Made by a program: the position numbers and the translations under genes. A stretch of 64,000 nt of DNA from Oxalobacter aliiformigenes (GTDB lineage: Bacteria > Pseudomonadota > Gammaproteobacteria > Burkholderiales > Burkholderiaceae_D), in assembly GCF_027116575.1 (NCBI RefSeq), contig NZ_CP098252.1, forward strand, positions 868,001 through 932,000, given 5' to 3'. Under the pieces are notes generated by a model. The model was not told the origin of the DNA. It saw nothing but the letters and a program-made list of their open reading frames with translations, and made no database searches. Positions 9,702-18,695 of this stretch are shown one piece after another (position 1 is the first letter of the stretch; the number at the start of each line of letters is the position of its first letter).

Positions 9702-10184
9702 TCAGCACGATGTTTTTGCAGGCCGGTTTTTTACCTGAAGCAGTTCCTGCTTCAGGTAAATCATATCGGTCAACAATATGCCTTCCTCGTAAATCGGTTC
9801 CGGACAATGATCGGTGAAAAAATCCGGAGTGTGGTGTGAAACCGTGAAACCGCATTTTTCATAGAACCGGATGGTTTTCGGGAAATCGCCCGTGCCTGCC
9901 TGTATGACGGAAAACCTGTTTCGGCAAATGTCCAGAATGTGCCGGATCAGTGCACTGGCATAGCCCCGGTTTTTCGCTGTTTCCACTGTTGCCAGATTTT
10001 TCAGTTCGCAAAGCATTTCGCTTTCGGCAGTGACGACGCAGACGCTTTTGAGTTCTTCACCGTCATAGAGGGCGAAAAGTTCGCCCCTGTCGAGATAACG
10101 GTCGATCATATGCCGGTCGGGATCCGCGATGAGAAGGAGATCGGTAAACCGGTGTTTGCCGGTTTTGACTTGTTCGATGTGCAT
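9702..10184 (-). CDS. GNAT family N-acetyltransferase
   Basis: 160 residues. The acetyl-CoA loop is visible as NLATVETAKNRGYASALIRH (the R-G-Y-A form of the Q/R-x-x-G-x-A motif), with the following IRFYEKCGFTVSHH typical of the C-terminal half of GNAT domains. Substrate unknown. The last codons contain a 12-bp inverted repeat (9731-9759), an unusual palindrome inside a coding 3' end. Lies downstream of the decarboxylase gene on the same strand, separated by a hairpin at 10268. Confidence 0.85.
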   Translation of the reverse strand: MHIEQVKTGKHRFTDLLLIADPDRHMIDRYLDRGELFALYDGEELKSVCVVTAESEMLCELKNLATVETAKNRGYASALIRHILDICRNRFSVIQAGTGDFPKTIRFYEKCGFTVSHHTPDFFTDHCPEPIYEEGILLTDMIYLKQELLQVKNRPAKTSC

Positions 10185-10267
10185 CGTATCCGGGGTTTTC
10201 AGAAAAGTGTGGAAAAACGCGTTTTCCGGCGGAATATGGTATCGGGCCGTTTTGCCTGGGGGAACAC

Positions 10268-10295
10268 GGGAAAGACGGATTTTTCCGTCTTTCCC
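10268..10295 (-). terminator. Strong hairpin after the decarboxylase gene
   Basis: Twelve-bp perfect stem (GGGAAAGACGGA with its complement, loop of four T) 20 bases past the decarboxylase stop. No T run follows on the minus strand, so it may terminate weakly or protect the 3' end. Confidence 0.5.
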
Positions 10296-10315
10296 TTACA
10301 TGACACGGTCCGGAA

Positions 10316-12577
10316 TCAGATACATTCCTTTTTGACGCAATCGACGAAATATTCCCATTTTCCGCCATTCTCCTGACGGATCAAACCGTGGACATCGGTT
10401 TCGAAACCGGGGAACCGGTCATTGAAATCGCGTGCGAATTTCAGATAATCGACGATGGTCTTGTTGAACCGCTCTCCGGGAATCAGAAGCGGGATACCCG
10501 GCGGGTAGGGGGTCAGCAGAATGGAGGTGACACGCCCTTCCAGTTCGTCGATCGGTACCCGTTCGATTTCGCGGTGAGCCATTTTTGCGTAGGCATCCGA
10601 CGGTTTCATGGCCGGACTCATGTCTGAAAGATACATTTCCGTGGTCAGGCGGGCCACGTCGTTTTCATGATAGAAGTCGTGGATTTTCTGGCACAGATCA
10701 CGCAGGCCGAGCCTTTCGTAGCGCGGATGGGCTGCGGCGAACTCGGGCAGGATACGCCAGATGGGCTGGTTCTTGTCGTAGTCGTCCTTGAACTGCTGGA
10801 GCGCGGTCACCAGCGTGTTCCAGCGGCCCTTGGTGATGCCGATGGTGAACATGATGAAAAAGCTGTACAGGCCGCATTTTTCGACGATGATGCCGTTTTC
10901 TGCCAGATACATCTTGACGATGGAAGCGGGGATACCCGTTTCCTCGAATTCGCCTGCCAGCGACAGGCCCGGCGTGATGACGGTCGCCTTGATCGGATCG
11001 AGCATGTTGAAGCCCGGGGCGATGTCACCGAAACCATGCCAGGTGTCTTCCGCTTTCAGGATCCAGTCTTCGCGCCGGCCGATGCCGTTTTCCGCGAAAT
11101 TGTCCGGGCCCCAGACTTCGAACCACCAGTCTTTTCCCCATTCCTTTTCGATTTTCTTCATGGCGCGTCTGAAATCCAGCGCTTCGAGAATGGATTCCTC
11201 GACCAGTGCCGTGCCGCCCGGCGGTTCCATCATGGCGGCCGCTACGTCGCAGGACGCGATGATGGCGTATTGCGGCGAGGTGGAGGTATGCATCAGAAAC
11301 GATTCATTGAAAATGTTCTGGTCGAGTTTGACTTCTTCCGATTCCTTGACGAGGATCTGCGATGCCTGCGACAGGCCGGCCAGAAGCTTGTGGGTGGACT
11401 GGGTTGAGAAAATCATCGACTTTTTTGCCGGCGGGCTGTAACGGCCGATGGCGTGCATATCCTTGTAGAAATCGTGGAAAGCGGCATGCGGCAGCCAGGC
11501 TTCGTCGAAATGCAGGGTGTCGATTTCGCCGTCCAGCATGGTCTTGATCGTTTCGACGTTGTAGACGATGCCGTCGTAGGTCGATTGCGTGATGGTCAGA
11601 ATGCGCGGTTTTTTGTTTACGGCATCCCGTGCGAACGGATTGGCCTCGATTTTTTTCCGGATGTTTTCCGGTTCGAATTCTTCTTTCGGGATCGGGCCGA
11701 TGATGCCGTAGTGATTGCGTGTCGGCATCAGAAATACCGGGATGGCGCCGGTCATGATGATGGCGTGCAGAATCGACTTGTGGCAGTTGCGGTCGACTAC
11801 GACGATATCCCCGCTGGCGATAGTGGAATGCCAGACGATCTTGTTGGATGTTGAGGTGCCGTTGGTGACGAAATAGCAGTGGTCGGCGTTGAAAATGCGT
11901 GCGGCATTGCGTTCGCTCTGGGCGACCGGTCCGGTGTGGTCTAACAGCTGGCCGAGTTCCTCGACCGCATTGCAGACATCGGCGCGCAGCATGTTTTCCC
12001 CGAAGAACTGATGGAACATCTGGCCGATGGGCGATTTCAGGAAGGCGACGCCGCCGGAATGGCCCGGGCAGTGCCAGGAATACGATCCGTCCTGGGCATA
12101 GTGCATCAGGGCGCGGAAAAACGGCGGAGCCAGTCCGTCGAGATAGGTTTTCGCCTCACGGATGATGTGCCGCGCCACGAATTCCGGTGTGTCCTCGAAC
12201 ATGTGGATGAAACCGTGCAGCTCACGCAGCAGATCGTTCGGAATGTGACGGGATGTACGCGTTTCACCATAAAGGTAGATCGGAATGTCGGCGTTCTTGC
12301 TCCGGATTTCCGTCACGAAGGCGCGCAGGGGTTTCAGGGCTTCGTTGATTTCCTCTTCCGTCCCTTCGCCGAATTCCTCGTCGTCGATGGACAGGACAAA
12401 AGCGGATGCGCGGGATTGCTGCTGCGCAAACTGCGAAAGGTCACCATAGCTGGTGACGCCCAGTACTTCCATTCCTTCATCTTCCATCGCTTTTGCCAGC
12501 GCACGGATACCCAGCCCGGAAGAGTTTTCGGAACGATAGTCTTCGTCGATGATGACGATAGGAAAGCGAAATTTCAT
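10316..12577 (-). CDS. Orn/Lys/Arg decarboxylase, large inducible-type
   Basis: 753 residues, the size of the decameric PLP decarboxylases of acid stress (LdcI, AdiA, SpeF). An N-terminal receiver-like wing domain (MKFRFPIVIIDEDYRS) is followed by the PLP domain, with SGTSTSNKIVWH-type phosphate region (VTNGTSTSNKIVWH) and lysine in STQSTHKLLAGLSQAS, then the C-terminal domain. It decarboxylates a basic amino acid, consuming a proton; which one cannot be told by eye. Start set at ATG 12577, after GGAGACTGCG, not at the upstream ATG 12619. No antiporter gene lies next to it, which is unusual for an acid-resistance pair. Confidence 0.92.
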   Translation of the reverse strand: MKFRFPIVIIDEDYRSENSSGLGIRALAKAMEDEGMEVLGVTSYGDLSQFAQQQSRASAFVLSIDDEEFGEGTEEEINEALKPLRAFVTEIRSKNADIPIYLYGETRTSRHIPNDLLRELHGFIHMFEDTPEFVARHIIREAKTYLDGLAPPFFRALMHYAQDGSYSWHCPGHSGGVAFLKSPIGQMFHQFFGENMLRADVCNAVEELGQLLDHTGPVAQSERNAARIFNADHCYFVTNGTSTSNKIVWHSTIASGDIVVVDRNCHKSILHAIIMTGAIPVFLMPTRNHYGIIGPIPKEEFEPENIRKKIEANPFARDAVNKKPRILTITQSTYDGIVYNVETIKTMLDGEIDTLHFDEAWLPHAAFHDFYKDMHAIGRYSPPAKKSMIFSTQSTHKLLAGLSQASQILVKESEEVKLDQNIFNESFLMHTSTSPQYAIIASCDVAAAMMEPPGGTALVEESILEALDFRRAMKKIEKEWGKDWWFEVWGPDNFAENGIGRREDWILKAEDTWHGFGDIAPGFNMLDPIKATVITPGLSLAGEFEETGIPASIVKMYLAENGIIVEKCGLYSFFIMFTIGITKGRWNTLVTALQQFKDDYDKNQPIWRILPEFAAAHPRYERLGLRDLCQKIHDFYHENDVARLTTEMYLSDMSPAMKPSDAYAKMAHREIERVPIDELEGRVTSILLTPYPPGIPLLIPGERFNKTIVDYLKFARDFNDRFPGFETDVHGLIRQENGGKWEYFVDCVKKECI

Positions 12578-13513
12578 CGCAGTCTCCAAGTGTGTACGGT
12601 GGGAAACGGCAGAATGCATCCCTTTGTTCTGCCACGCTTTTTTGAGGATTTTCTCATGCCGGAAATTTGACCCGCATTATACGTTATCTGGATTTTTTTG
12701 CGTTTTTTATTAGAGATCTCGCCGCATTATGGATCCGTAAAACAACAGCTTCGTGACAAGTAGCCGAGTTTTCAGACTGCCGATGGAAATACCGGGGAAA
12801 ACGGAGAGGATGATTCGGGAAAAAGTGCCGGATGAAATCTTTCCGGCAGGTACATATTCCGGTGTGCAAAATGCATGCACGGACGATGGGATGGCAGCAT
12901 GAACATGCTATGGCTGGAAGAGGATTTGCCACAAGTGCATGCCGGACTGGCCAGAGCGACGATCGGGCAGTGATGCAGGGAGAGATGCATCAAATGCCAT
13001 GATCGTCCGGGTATACTGTTTTGCTGTGATCCTCCACCGGGTACGGAGGCTTGGTGTCGGATTCAGACTCAAGCGATATGACGGGCAGTTCGCCGGCCGG
13101 AAGCGTTCATGGCCGGATGATTGTTTTGTTCGGCGATATCTCTGAAATGCGCAAAACTTTTAAGGGGGCTCGATAGGCAGCGTATAGAGGTTTCTTGTAG
13201 CGCAGGTGGTGTGCCAAGCAGAAGAAATTCGGGGAGTTGATCAGTCGGAATTTTGCCTGAATATATTGTTGCGGAATCGGGCCGAAATCAAATTCGCTGT
13301 ACCTTTCGTCCGTGAAACAGTTTGTTTTCGCCGGAAAAAAGTTTGTACAGTACGCAGCGGATGATTTCGTGTCAAAGGGCACGTTTTTTGTTTTCCGTGT
13401 AGTGGATGAGGACAGGGGCGCAGATGAACTGCGCCCCTTGGGGAGTCACGATACCGGAAAACCGGACGGGCGCCCCCTTTTCCGTGGCGTAAGCCACTGG
13501 AACCTGCCGGCGG
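12578..13513. other. 936-base intergenic region between decarboxylase and porin 1
   Basis: Contains the decarboxylase promoter region at its left end. The middle (12840-13000) has repeated TGCATG words but no gene with a ribosome site. A 9-bp hairpin at 13415-13437 (GGGGCGCAG with complement) lies past the porin 1 stop on the minus strand without a T run. Confidence 0.5.
13415..13437 (-). terminator. Hairpin downstream of porin 1
   Basis: Perfect 9-bp stem, loop of five, about 75 bases after the porin stop. No T run on the minus strand, so it is a weaker candidate than the terminators of the other porins. Confidence 0.4.
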
Positions 13514-14629
13514 TCAGAACTTGTGCGTTATGCCGATCTGAACGCCTGTGACACTGTCTTCGTTATAGCCACTGCCGTTGAAGAAGTTGGAAATGGCCTC
13601 GTTTTCATAATCGGTGTAAGCTACCATGCCGTAGAGTGAAGTTCGCTTGGACAAGTCGTAGGTGTAACCGATGGCGTATTTTTTCAGGTCGGCGGAACTG
13701 TGTCCGTTCCAGTAATTGCCGCCGTCGGCCAGACTCATGCCATTGACGTCTTTTACCTTGACATAGTTGAAAGCAGCCTTGAAGGTTCCCTGACCGATCC
13801 GGTAATTCAGACCGAGAATCCAGTTGTCCATTTTCGAGGCGACTCCGTTGATCAGGGAAGAATCGGCGACGCCGCTGTTTTCCGACAGCGATCGTTCGGC
13901 GTTGTACCAGCCCTTGTCGTGTGTTTTTTCATAGGCCAGTGACAGTCTGAGGGGGCCCCATGCATAGGCGCCGCCGAGATTCCAGATGTAGGATTTGTTG
14001 GAATCGGCCAGCCGACTCCAGTTGCCCAGCAGGGTGACGGTACCGTTGTCGTACAGAACGGATCCGGCATAACCGTCATTGTCCGCACCGGCACGGGCAA
14101 AAGCATTGTCACGGTCGCTTCCCTTGGTGTTCTTGCCGAGACTATAGGTGGCGCCGATCTGGAGGCCGGACAGATTGGGGCTGTCGTAACGGATGGTGTT
14201 GTCGATATGGGTGGAACGCTGGGTAGACAGGGTCATGCTGGCGATACTGTCCTGATTGAACGGATCGAGTGTCCGCAGCGTTTCGGTGGGTAATTCATCC
14301 ACCCGGCCCAAACGGAATGTTCCGAACGGGGTGCCGATTCCTACATTGGCTCCCCCGTACCAGTCGATGTCGGGATTGCCGCCGTAAACCGTTCCGTCGT
14401 TCAGGTTCAGGCGATGTTCCAGCTGGAACATCGCCTTGTAGCCGTTGCCGAGATCTTCCGTTCCCCGAAAGCCCAGACTGCTTTCATAGTTGTGCGTCAT
14501 ATAGGTATCTTTGCCGGTCTGCTTGGCGATACCGGTATCGACGATTCCGTATACGGTGACGTGCGACTGTGCCTGTGCAGCACCGGCGAAAACACCGGCG
14601 AGTGCAAGAGCGAATAGGGTCTTTTTCAT
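13514..14629 (-). CDS. Outer-membrane general porin 1
   Basis: 371 residues. Signal peptide MKKTLFALALAGVFAGAAQA, then QSHVTVYGIVDTG, the classic first strand of betaproteobacterial trimeric porins. The FRGTEDLGNGYKAMFQLE strand pair and the terminal HKF with final Phe are all present, as required for 16-stranded barrel assembly by BAM. Forms a passive diffusion channel. One of four full porins and one chimera within 10 kb. Gene is monocistronic. Confidence 0.95.
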   Translation of the reverse strand: MKKTLFALALAGVFAGAAQAQSHVTVYGIVDTGIAKQTGKDTYMTHNYESSLGFRGTEDLGNGYKAMFQLEHRLNLNDGTVYGGNPDIDWYGGANVGIGTPFGTFRLGRVDELPTETLRTLDPFNQDSIASMTLSTQRSTHIDNTIRYDSPNLSGLQIGATYSLGKNTKGSDRDNAFARAGADNDGYAGSVLYDNGTVTLLGNWSRLADSNKSYIWNLGGAYAWGPLRLSLAYEKTHDKGWYNAERSLSENSGVADSSLINGVASKMDNWILGLNYRIGQGTFKAAFNYVKVKDVNGMSLADGGNYWNGHSSADLKKYAIGYTYDLSKRTSLYGMVAYTDYENEAISNFFNGSGYNEDSVTGVQIGITHKF

Positions 14630-15052
14630 GGGTTCTCCGTGTTGATTTCCGTTTTACGGCCGGCAGTCAATGGATGTTTCGGGAATTGCGCCGCCGTGTA
14701 CCGCCTCTCTGGAAGAGATGATCTTCGAACGGGAAATGCCGTGATTTGATAAAAAACCAAGGATGGGAAGGTTGTGAGGCGAAGTGTTGTTTTCAGGCGT
14801 CAGTCACGCAGGGAGAAGGGGATGCATTCCGGTGCCTGACGTGCACGGAACCTGCGGATTTTCATGCTGTCCGGGATATCGGCGAAAACAGGGCGGACTG
14901 GCCCGGTACAGTTGCCGTGGCGGTGATGTTTTTTTCCATGATGTGATGGCGACGTCATGGAAAAAGGGCATACCGTTCGGTATGCCCCGCAAGAAAAAAT
15001 CCTGTCGTGGCGGACCGGACGGAAGGGAAATGCCGCCCGGTTTTTTCATCGT
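14630..15052. other. Intergenic region between porins 1 and 2
   Basis: Holds the porin 1 promoter region (minus strand) at its left and the porin 2 terminator at 14959. No gene seen. Confidence 0.6.
14959..14988 (-). terminator. Terminator of porin 2
   Basis: Nine-bp stem GGGCATACC / GGTATGCCC, loop of four, followed on the minus strand by a T run (A tract at 14961-14965 on the plus strand). Confidence 0.85.
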
Positions 15053-16090
15053 TCAGAACTTGTGGTTGATACCGATCTGGACACCGGTTACGCCGTCATC
15101 ATAGTATTTGTAGATTTTGGCGATTTCCTTGTCTTCGAAGTCGGTATAGGCGAGCTGTCCATAGAGGGTTGTCCGTTTGGACAGGCTGTAAAAATAACCG
15201 ACGCTGTATTTTTTGGCGTCGCGTGAATCGTTGTCGCTGAATTTTTCGCTGTCTGTGAAATCGATCCAGCTGAAGGCACCGGCGATTCTGTGCGGACCGG
15301 TCTTGTATTCACCGGAGAGGATCCAGTTGTTCTGTTTGGATTTTCCGGCACTGCTGGTGCTGCCGAATTTCCAGCCTTTGTCGTCGGTCCGTTCATATCC
15401 GAGGCCGACCTTGAATCCGCCGATCTTGTAGGCGCCGCCGACACTCCATACGTTGGACTTGTTGGAATCGGACAGGCGGCTGTAGTTCGCCAGCAAAAGG
15501 AGAGGGCCGTTGTCGTAATTCAGGCCGATGGCGAAACCGTCATTGTCGGCGTTGTTTTTCGCCCATTCGTTTCCACTGGCGTTCTTGTCGATGTTCTGGG
15601 TATTTTGGCCCAGGTAATAACCGAGAGAGGCCTTGAAGCCGGAGAAGCTGGGAGAGTCGTAGCGGGCGACGTTGCTGATACGGCTGGTGCGTTGCGTGCC
15701 TTTCATCATGCTGCCGACACCTTCCTGGTTGAACGGATCCAGACGGCGGAAACTTTCGGTTTCGATTTCGTTCATACGGCCGAGACGGAGAGCGCCGAAA
15801 GGACCGGCCAGACCGACATTGGAGGCGCCGTCCCATTCAGGATCGCCACCTTTGCCGTCCCACAGGTCGAGACGCTGTTCCAGCTGGAAGGTCGCCTTGT
15901 ATCCGCCGCCCAGATCTTCGGTTCCCTTGAATCCGATACGGCTGTCGTTCCATTCGCCCATTTTCAGGTCGGAGCCGGTTTCCTTGATATAGCCGGTATC
16001 GACAATACCGTAAATAGTGACATTGGTTTGTGCCTGTGCCATACCGGCAAAAGCGGCCAGCAGGGATACAGTGAGTAATTGCTTTTTCAT
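15053..16090 (-). CDS. Outer-membrane porin 2, probably phosphate-starvation induced
   Basis: 345 residues with signal peptide (ending GMAQA), first strand QTNVTIYGIVDTG, the FKGTEDLGGGYKATFQLEQR constriction region and final NHKF. Same family as the porins at 13514, 16481 and 21822. What sets it apart is a Pho box on its own strand 84 bases upstream of the start (16174-16191), so it may serve anion or phosphate uptake like PhoE, though the fold class is the general porin. Start ATG 16090 follows GAGGACC. Confidence 0.95.
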   Translation of the reverse strand: MKKQLLTVSLLAAFAGMAQAQTNVTIYGIVDTGYIKETGSDLKMGEWNDSRIGFKGTEDLGGGYKATFQLEQRLDLWDGKGGDPEWDGASNVGLAGPFGALRLGRMNEIETESFRRLDPFNQEGVGSMMKGTQRTSRISNVARYDSPSFSGFKASLGYYLGQNTQNIDKNASGNEWAKNNADNDGFAIGLNYDNGPLLLLANYSRLSDSNKSNVWSVGGAYKIGGFKVGLGYERTDDKGWKFGSTSSAGKSKQNNWILSGEYKTGPHRIAGAFSWIDFTDSEKFSDNDSRDAKKYSVGYFYSLSKRTTLYGQLAYTDFEDKEIAKIYKYYDDGVTGVQIGINHKF

Positions 16091-16173
16091 TTAGGTCCTC
16101 AGATTAAAGATGATCGTTTCTGCTTTAAAGAGTTCGTTTTCTTTATCGCTCATGGTCATCTAAAAGGTTTTCT

Positions 16174-16191
16174 GTGACGGTTTCGTGACAA
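16174..16191 (-). promoter_or_regulatory. Pho box upstream of porin 2
   Basis: Minus strand reads TTGTCAC-GAAA-CCGTCAC: two 7-base half sites spaced by 4 bases. The first half site is identical to the first half site of the pstS box. Lies 84 bases upstream of the porin 2 start. Confidence 0.6.
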
Positions 16192-16395
16192 TGAAATCTC
16201 TGGCCGGAAAGCCGTTTTTTATCCCCGTCCAGAAGCGGGGAAGTGTTGTTTGCCTGCATCATTCCGGAAAAATGCTCCTGTCTGCGGAAGAAAGCCTATT
16301 TTCGTGAAACGGGTGTTTTTCCGGCAAACCGGGAGAGGAAACGGGACAGGCTGGAACCGGTTTTGCTGTATCGGCGGTGTGGGAGACGGACTATG

Positions 16396-16421
16396 AAAAA
16401 GGGCACGCCATAGGGCGTGCC
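16396..16421 (-). terminator. Terminator of porin 3
   Basis: Stem GGCACGCC / GGCGTGCC (8 bp, loop ATAG) followed on the minus strand by five T, 60 bases after the porin 3 stop. Confidence 0.8.
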
Positions 16422-16480
16422 TGAAAAAGAAAAGACATGACAGGGAATCGGGCGGAAAAATTTTCCGCGATATGTCGCCG

Positions 16481-17578
16481 TCAGAATTTGTGATCGATAC
16501 CGATGGAAACGCCGGTTACGGAATCGCCGTTAAACTGCGATCCTCTGAAGAAGCGGGCAAGGGTTTTGTCTTCGAAGTCGGTGTAGGCCAGTTGCCCATA
16601 GAGCATTGTCCGTTTGGACAGGTTGTAAAAATAGCCGATGCTGTATTTTTTTGCATCTCCCGAGTCGTAGCCGTTCAGGAAATCGCTGTTGTTTCCGCTG
16701 CCTTCTCCTGCCTTGATATCTTTGACTTTCATGTAATTGAAAGCGGCTGCTACCTTGTGCGGGCCGGTTGTATAGTCGGCGGAAAGGACATAGCTGTCCT
16801 GTTTCGAACGGACACCTTCCAGTTTGTTGCTGAAGGCAGAACCCGTTGCATGGGGTTTCCAGCCTCTGTCATCGGTTTTCTCGTATCCAAAGGCAACACG
16901 CAGTCCTCCGAATTTGTAGGCACCGCCGACACTCCAGATGGTGGAGTTGTTGGAATCGGACGGACGGCTGAAGTTGGCCAGCAGAAGCAGCGGGCCGTTA
17001 TCATAATTCAGGCTCAATGCATAGCCGTCATTATCGGCACCGTACTGTTTCAGGGTATCGCCGTACGTATTTCGGGATTCCTTGTCCGTGTTGGTGCCGA
17101 GTGTATAAGTTGCATTGAGATAAAAGCCATTGAAGACAGGTGAGTCGTAACGGATGGTATTGCTGATACGCCAGAAGTGCTGGGTGCTTAACAGAATACT
17201 TGCGATACCATCTTCGCCAAATGGATCCAGACGGCTGAAACTTTCCGTTTCGATTTCATTGACACGTCCCAGGCGGACGGTACCGAACGGACCGGCCAGA
17301 CCGACATTCGATGCGCCTTCCCAGTCAACACCGGACATTTCGCCGTTATTGACAGTGAAACGTTTTTCCAGCTGGAAAATAGCCTTGTAGCCACTGCCAA
17401 GATTTTCCGATCCTTTGAATCCGATACGGCTGGCATGAAATTGCGCCATTTTGAGGTCGGAACCGGTTTCCTTGACCAGGCCGGTATCCATTAGGCCATA
17501 TATGGTTACACTGGACTGGGCGGATGCCATTCCGGAAACGGCAGTGAACGCAGCGAGCGCCAGAAGTTGTTTTTTCAT
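16481..17578 (-). CDS. Outer-membrane porin 3
   Basis: 365 residues, signal peptide MKKQLLALAAFTAVSGMASA, first strand QSSVTIYGLMDTG, FKGSENLGSGYKAIFQLEKR, ending DHKF. A neutral general porin of the Burkholderiales type, and closest by eye to porin 2 in loop lengths. Own terminator; no Pho box seen upstream. Confidence 0.95.
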   Translation of the reverse strand: MKKQLLALAAFTAVSGMASAQSSVTIYGLMDTGLVKETGSDLKMAQFHASRIGFKGSENLGSGYKAIFQLEKRFTVNNGEMSGVDWEGASNVGLAGPFGTVRLGRVNEIETESFSRLDPFGEDGIASILLSTQHFWRISNTIRYDSPVFNGFYLNATYTLGTNTDKESRNTYGDTLKQYGADNDGYALSLNYDNGPLLLLANFSRPSDSNNSTIWSVGGAYKFGGLRVAFGYEKTDDRGWKPHATGSAFSNKLEGVRSKQDSYVLSADYTTGPHKVAAAFNYMKVKDIKAGEGSGNNSDFLNGYDSGDAKKYSIGYFYNLSKRTMLYGQLAYTDFEDKTLARFFRGSQFNGDSVTGVSIGIDHKF

Positions 17579-17871
17579 CGATTGCTCCCGAATAAATGAA
17601 CGGTTTTTCAGAAGAGAATCTGCTTCGGGACTGCATTCGCGTTTTCAGGAAAAAACTTCGGCAATCCGTCAGAAGTTCTGCATGAGTCGGTAAATGCACA
17701 AGTCATGCCAGTTTGCCGGTTTTATGAAAACCCTTTTATATCAATGGGTTGTAAGTGTGTCGGGCAAGAAGGATGCCGGACGGGGTATCCGGCGGCGGCT
17801 GTTTTCCGCCGGAAAATGTGCTTGAATGGGGATCGTCGGGCACAGGGATGGATACCGGTGAGTGCAAAAAA

Positions 17872-18276
17872 TCAGAGAAAGAATTTTTTGGGAGGCAAGC
17901 CGGTGAAAGCCGCAATGGTGGCGACGGCCCGGTCGATATAGAACACTTCGAAAACCGGATTGTCGGCGGTCCGGTACTGGGCACGCAGGCTTTCGTCGGA
18001 ATCGATCATTTTCTGTTTGACCGCCAGATTGTTCTCAAAGACCGCGATGCCGGCAAGCCGTATCCATGTTTCCTGGGGGGAGGCCACAGACAGCTCGACA
18101 TGAGGGTGGTTTTTCAGCTCGTTATAGACATCCTTGCGGTTGCTGGTACAGAACCAGAGCCGGTTGTCTTCTTCGAGACGGAATTTGAAAGGGCGTACCT
18201 TGGGCTTGCCATCCATTCCGATGGTTGCCAGAAACTGGACAGGATTTTCCTGCAAGAACCGGATGATGATTTCCAT
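17872..18276 (-). CDS. Pyridoxamine 5'-phosphate oxidase-like (split-barrel flavin-binding) protein
   Basis: 134 residues with the split-barrel pattern: FLATIGMDGKPKVRPFKFRL, LWFCTSNRKDVYNELKNHPHVELSVAS, then IRLAGIAVFENN. Such proteins bind FMN or another cofactor and often act as small reductases or haem-handling enzymes; the true substrate is unknown. It is too short and too divergent to be PdxH. Stands alone between porins. Confidence 0.8.
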   Translation of the reverse strand: MEIIIRFLQENPVQFLATIGMDGKPKVRPFKFRLEEDNRLWFCTSNRKDVYNELKNHPHVELSVASPQETWIRLAGIAVFENNLAVKQKMIDSDESLRAQYRTADNPVFEVFYIDRAVATIAAFTGLPPKKFFL

Positions 18277-18695
18277 GTTGGTTTTCCCCGAGCTGGTATG
18301 ATGTTTTCCGTTTTTTCAGGTGGTTGCCGGAATGTCTTCGTTTTGCCTGTTGGACAGGCCCCGGACATTTTCCTTATGTTACTCTCACGGAATGTCTCCG
18401 GCTATCCGCAAGTGGCCTTGAGATGGGCTGCGAAAGTATTACCGTTTCTTTTTTTATACATCTTCGTTCCGCCATCGTGCGAAAACATGAAAATCCGGGG
18501 AAACGTGACGGAGGATGCACTGGCCTGACCGGTGTTGCGATAGCGTTTTCGGTTTCGCGTGAAAAGGGAATCGTATGCATTCGGGGAGGAATGAAAATCA
18601 GGCGTACAGAAAACCGTTACACACCCGTTTCGTGAGAACGGCCAGCTTCCGGCAACCATGTGCAGGGGCAAAGAGCGTTCCCCCGCTTCCGGTTT
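18277..18695. other. Intergenic region before the porin chimera
   Basis: No gene or strong terminator seen; the open frames on both strands lack ribosome sites. Confidence 0.45.

Larger units (their letters stand above)
16091..16480. other. Intergenic region between porins 2 and 3
   Basis: Carries the porin 2 leader with its Pho box and, at the right end, the terminator of porin 3. No gene seen. Confidence 0.6.

Noticed and set aside
9731..9759. 12-bp inverted repeat taken as a terminator
   Set aside because: It lies inside the 3' coding end of the GNAT gene and has no T run in either direction.
9094..9855. Two minus-strand frames that read partly protein-like
   Set aside because: No start signals, no motif, and the second overlaps the GNAT gene. 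Could be decayed coding DNA, but this is not supportable.
12772..12993. Cys/His/Met-rich minus-strand frame
   Set aside because: Its composition follows from repeated TGCATG words; no ribosome site.
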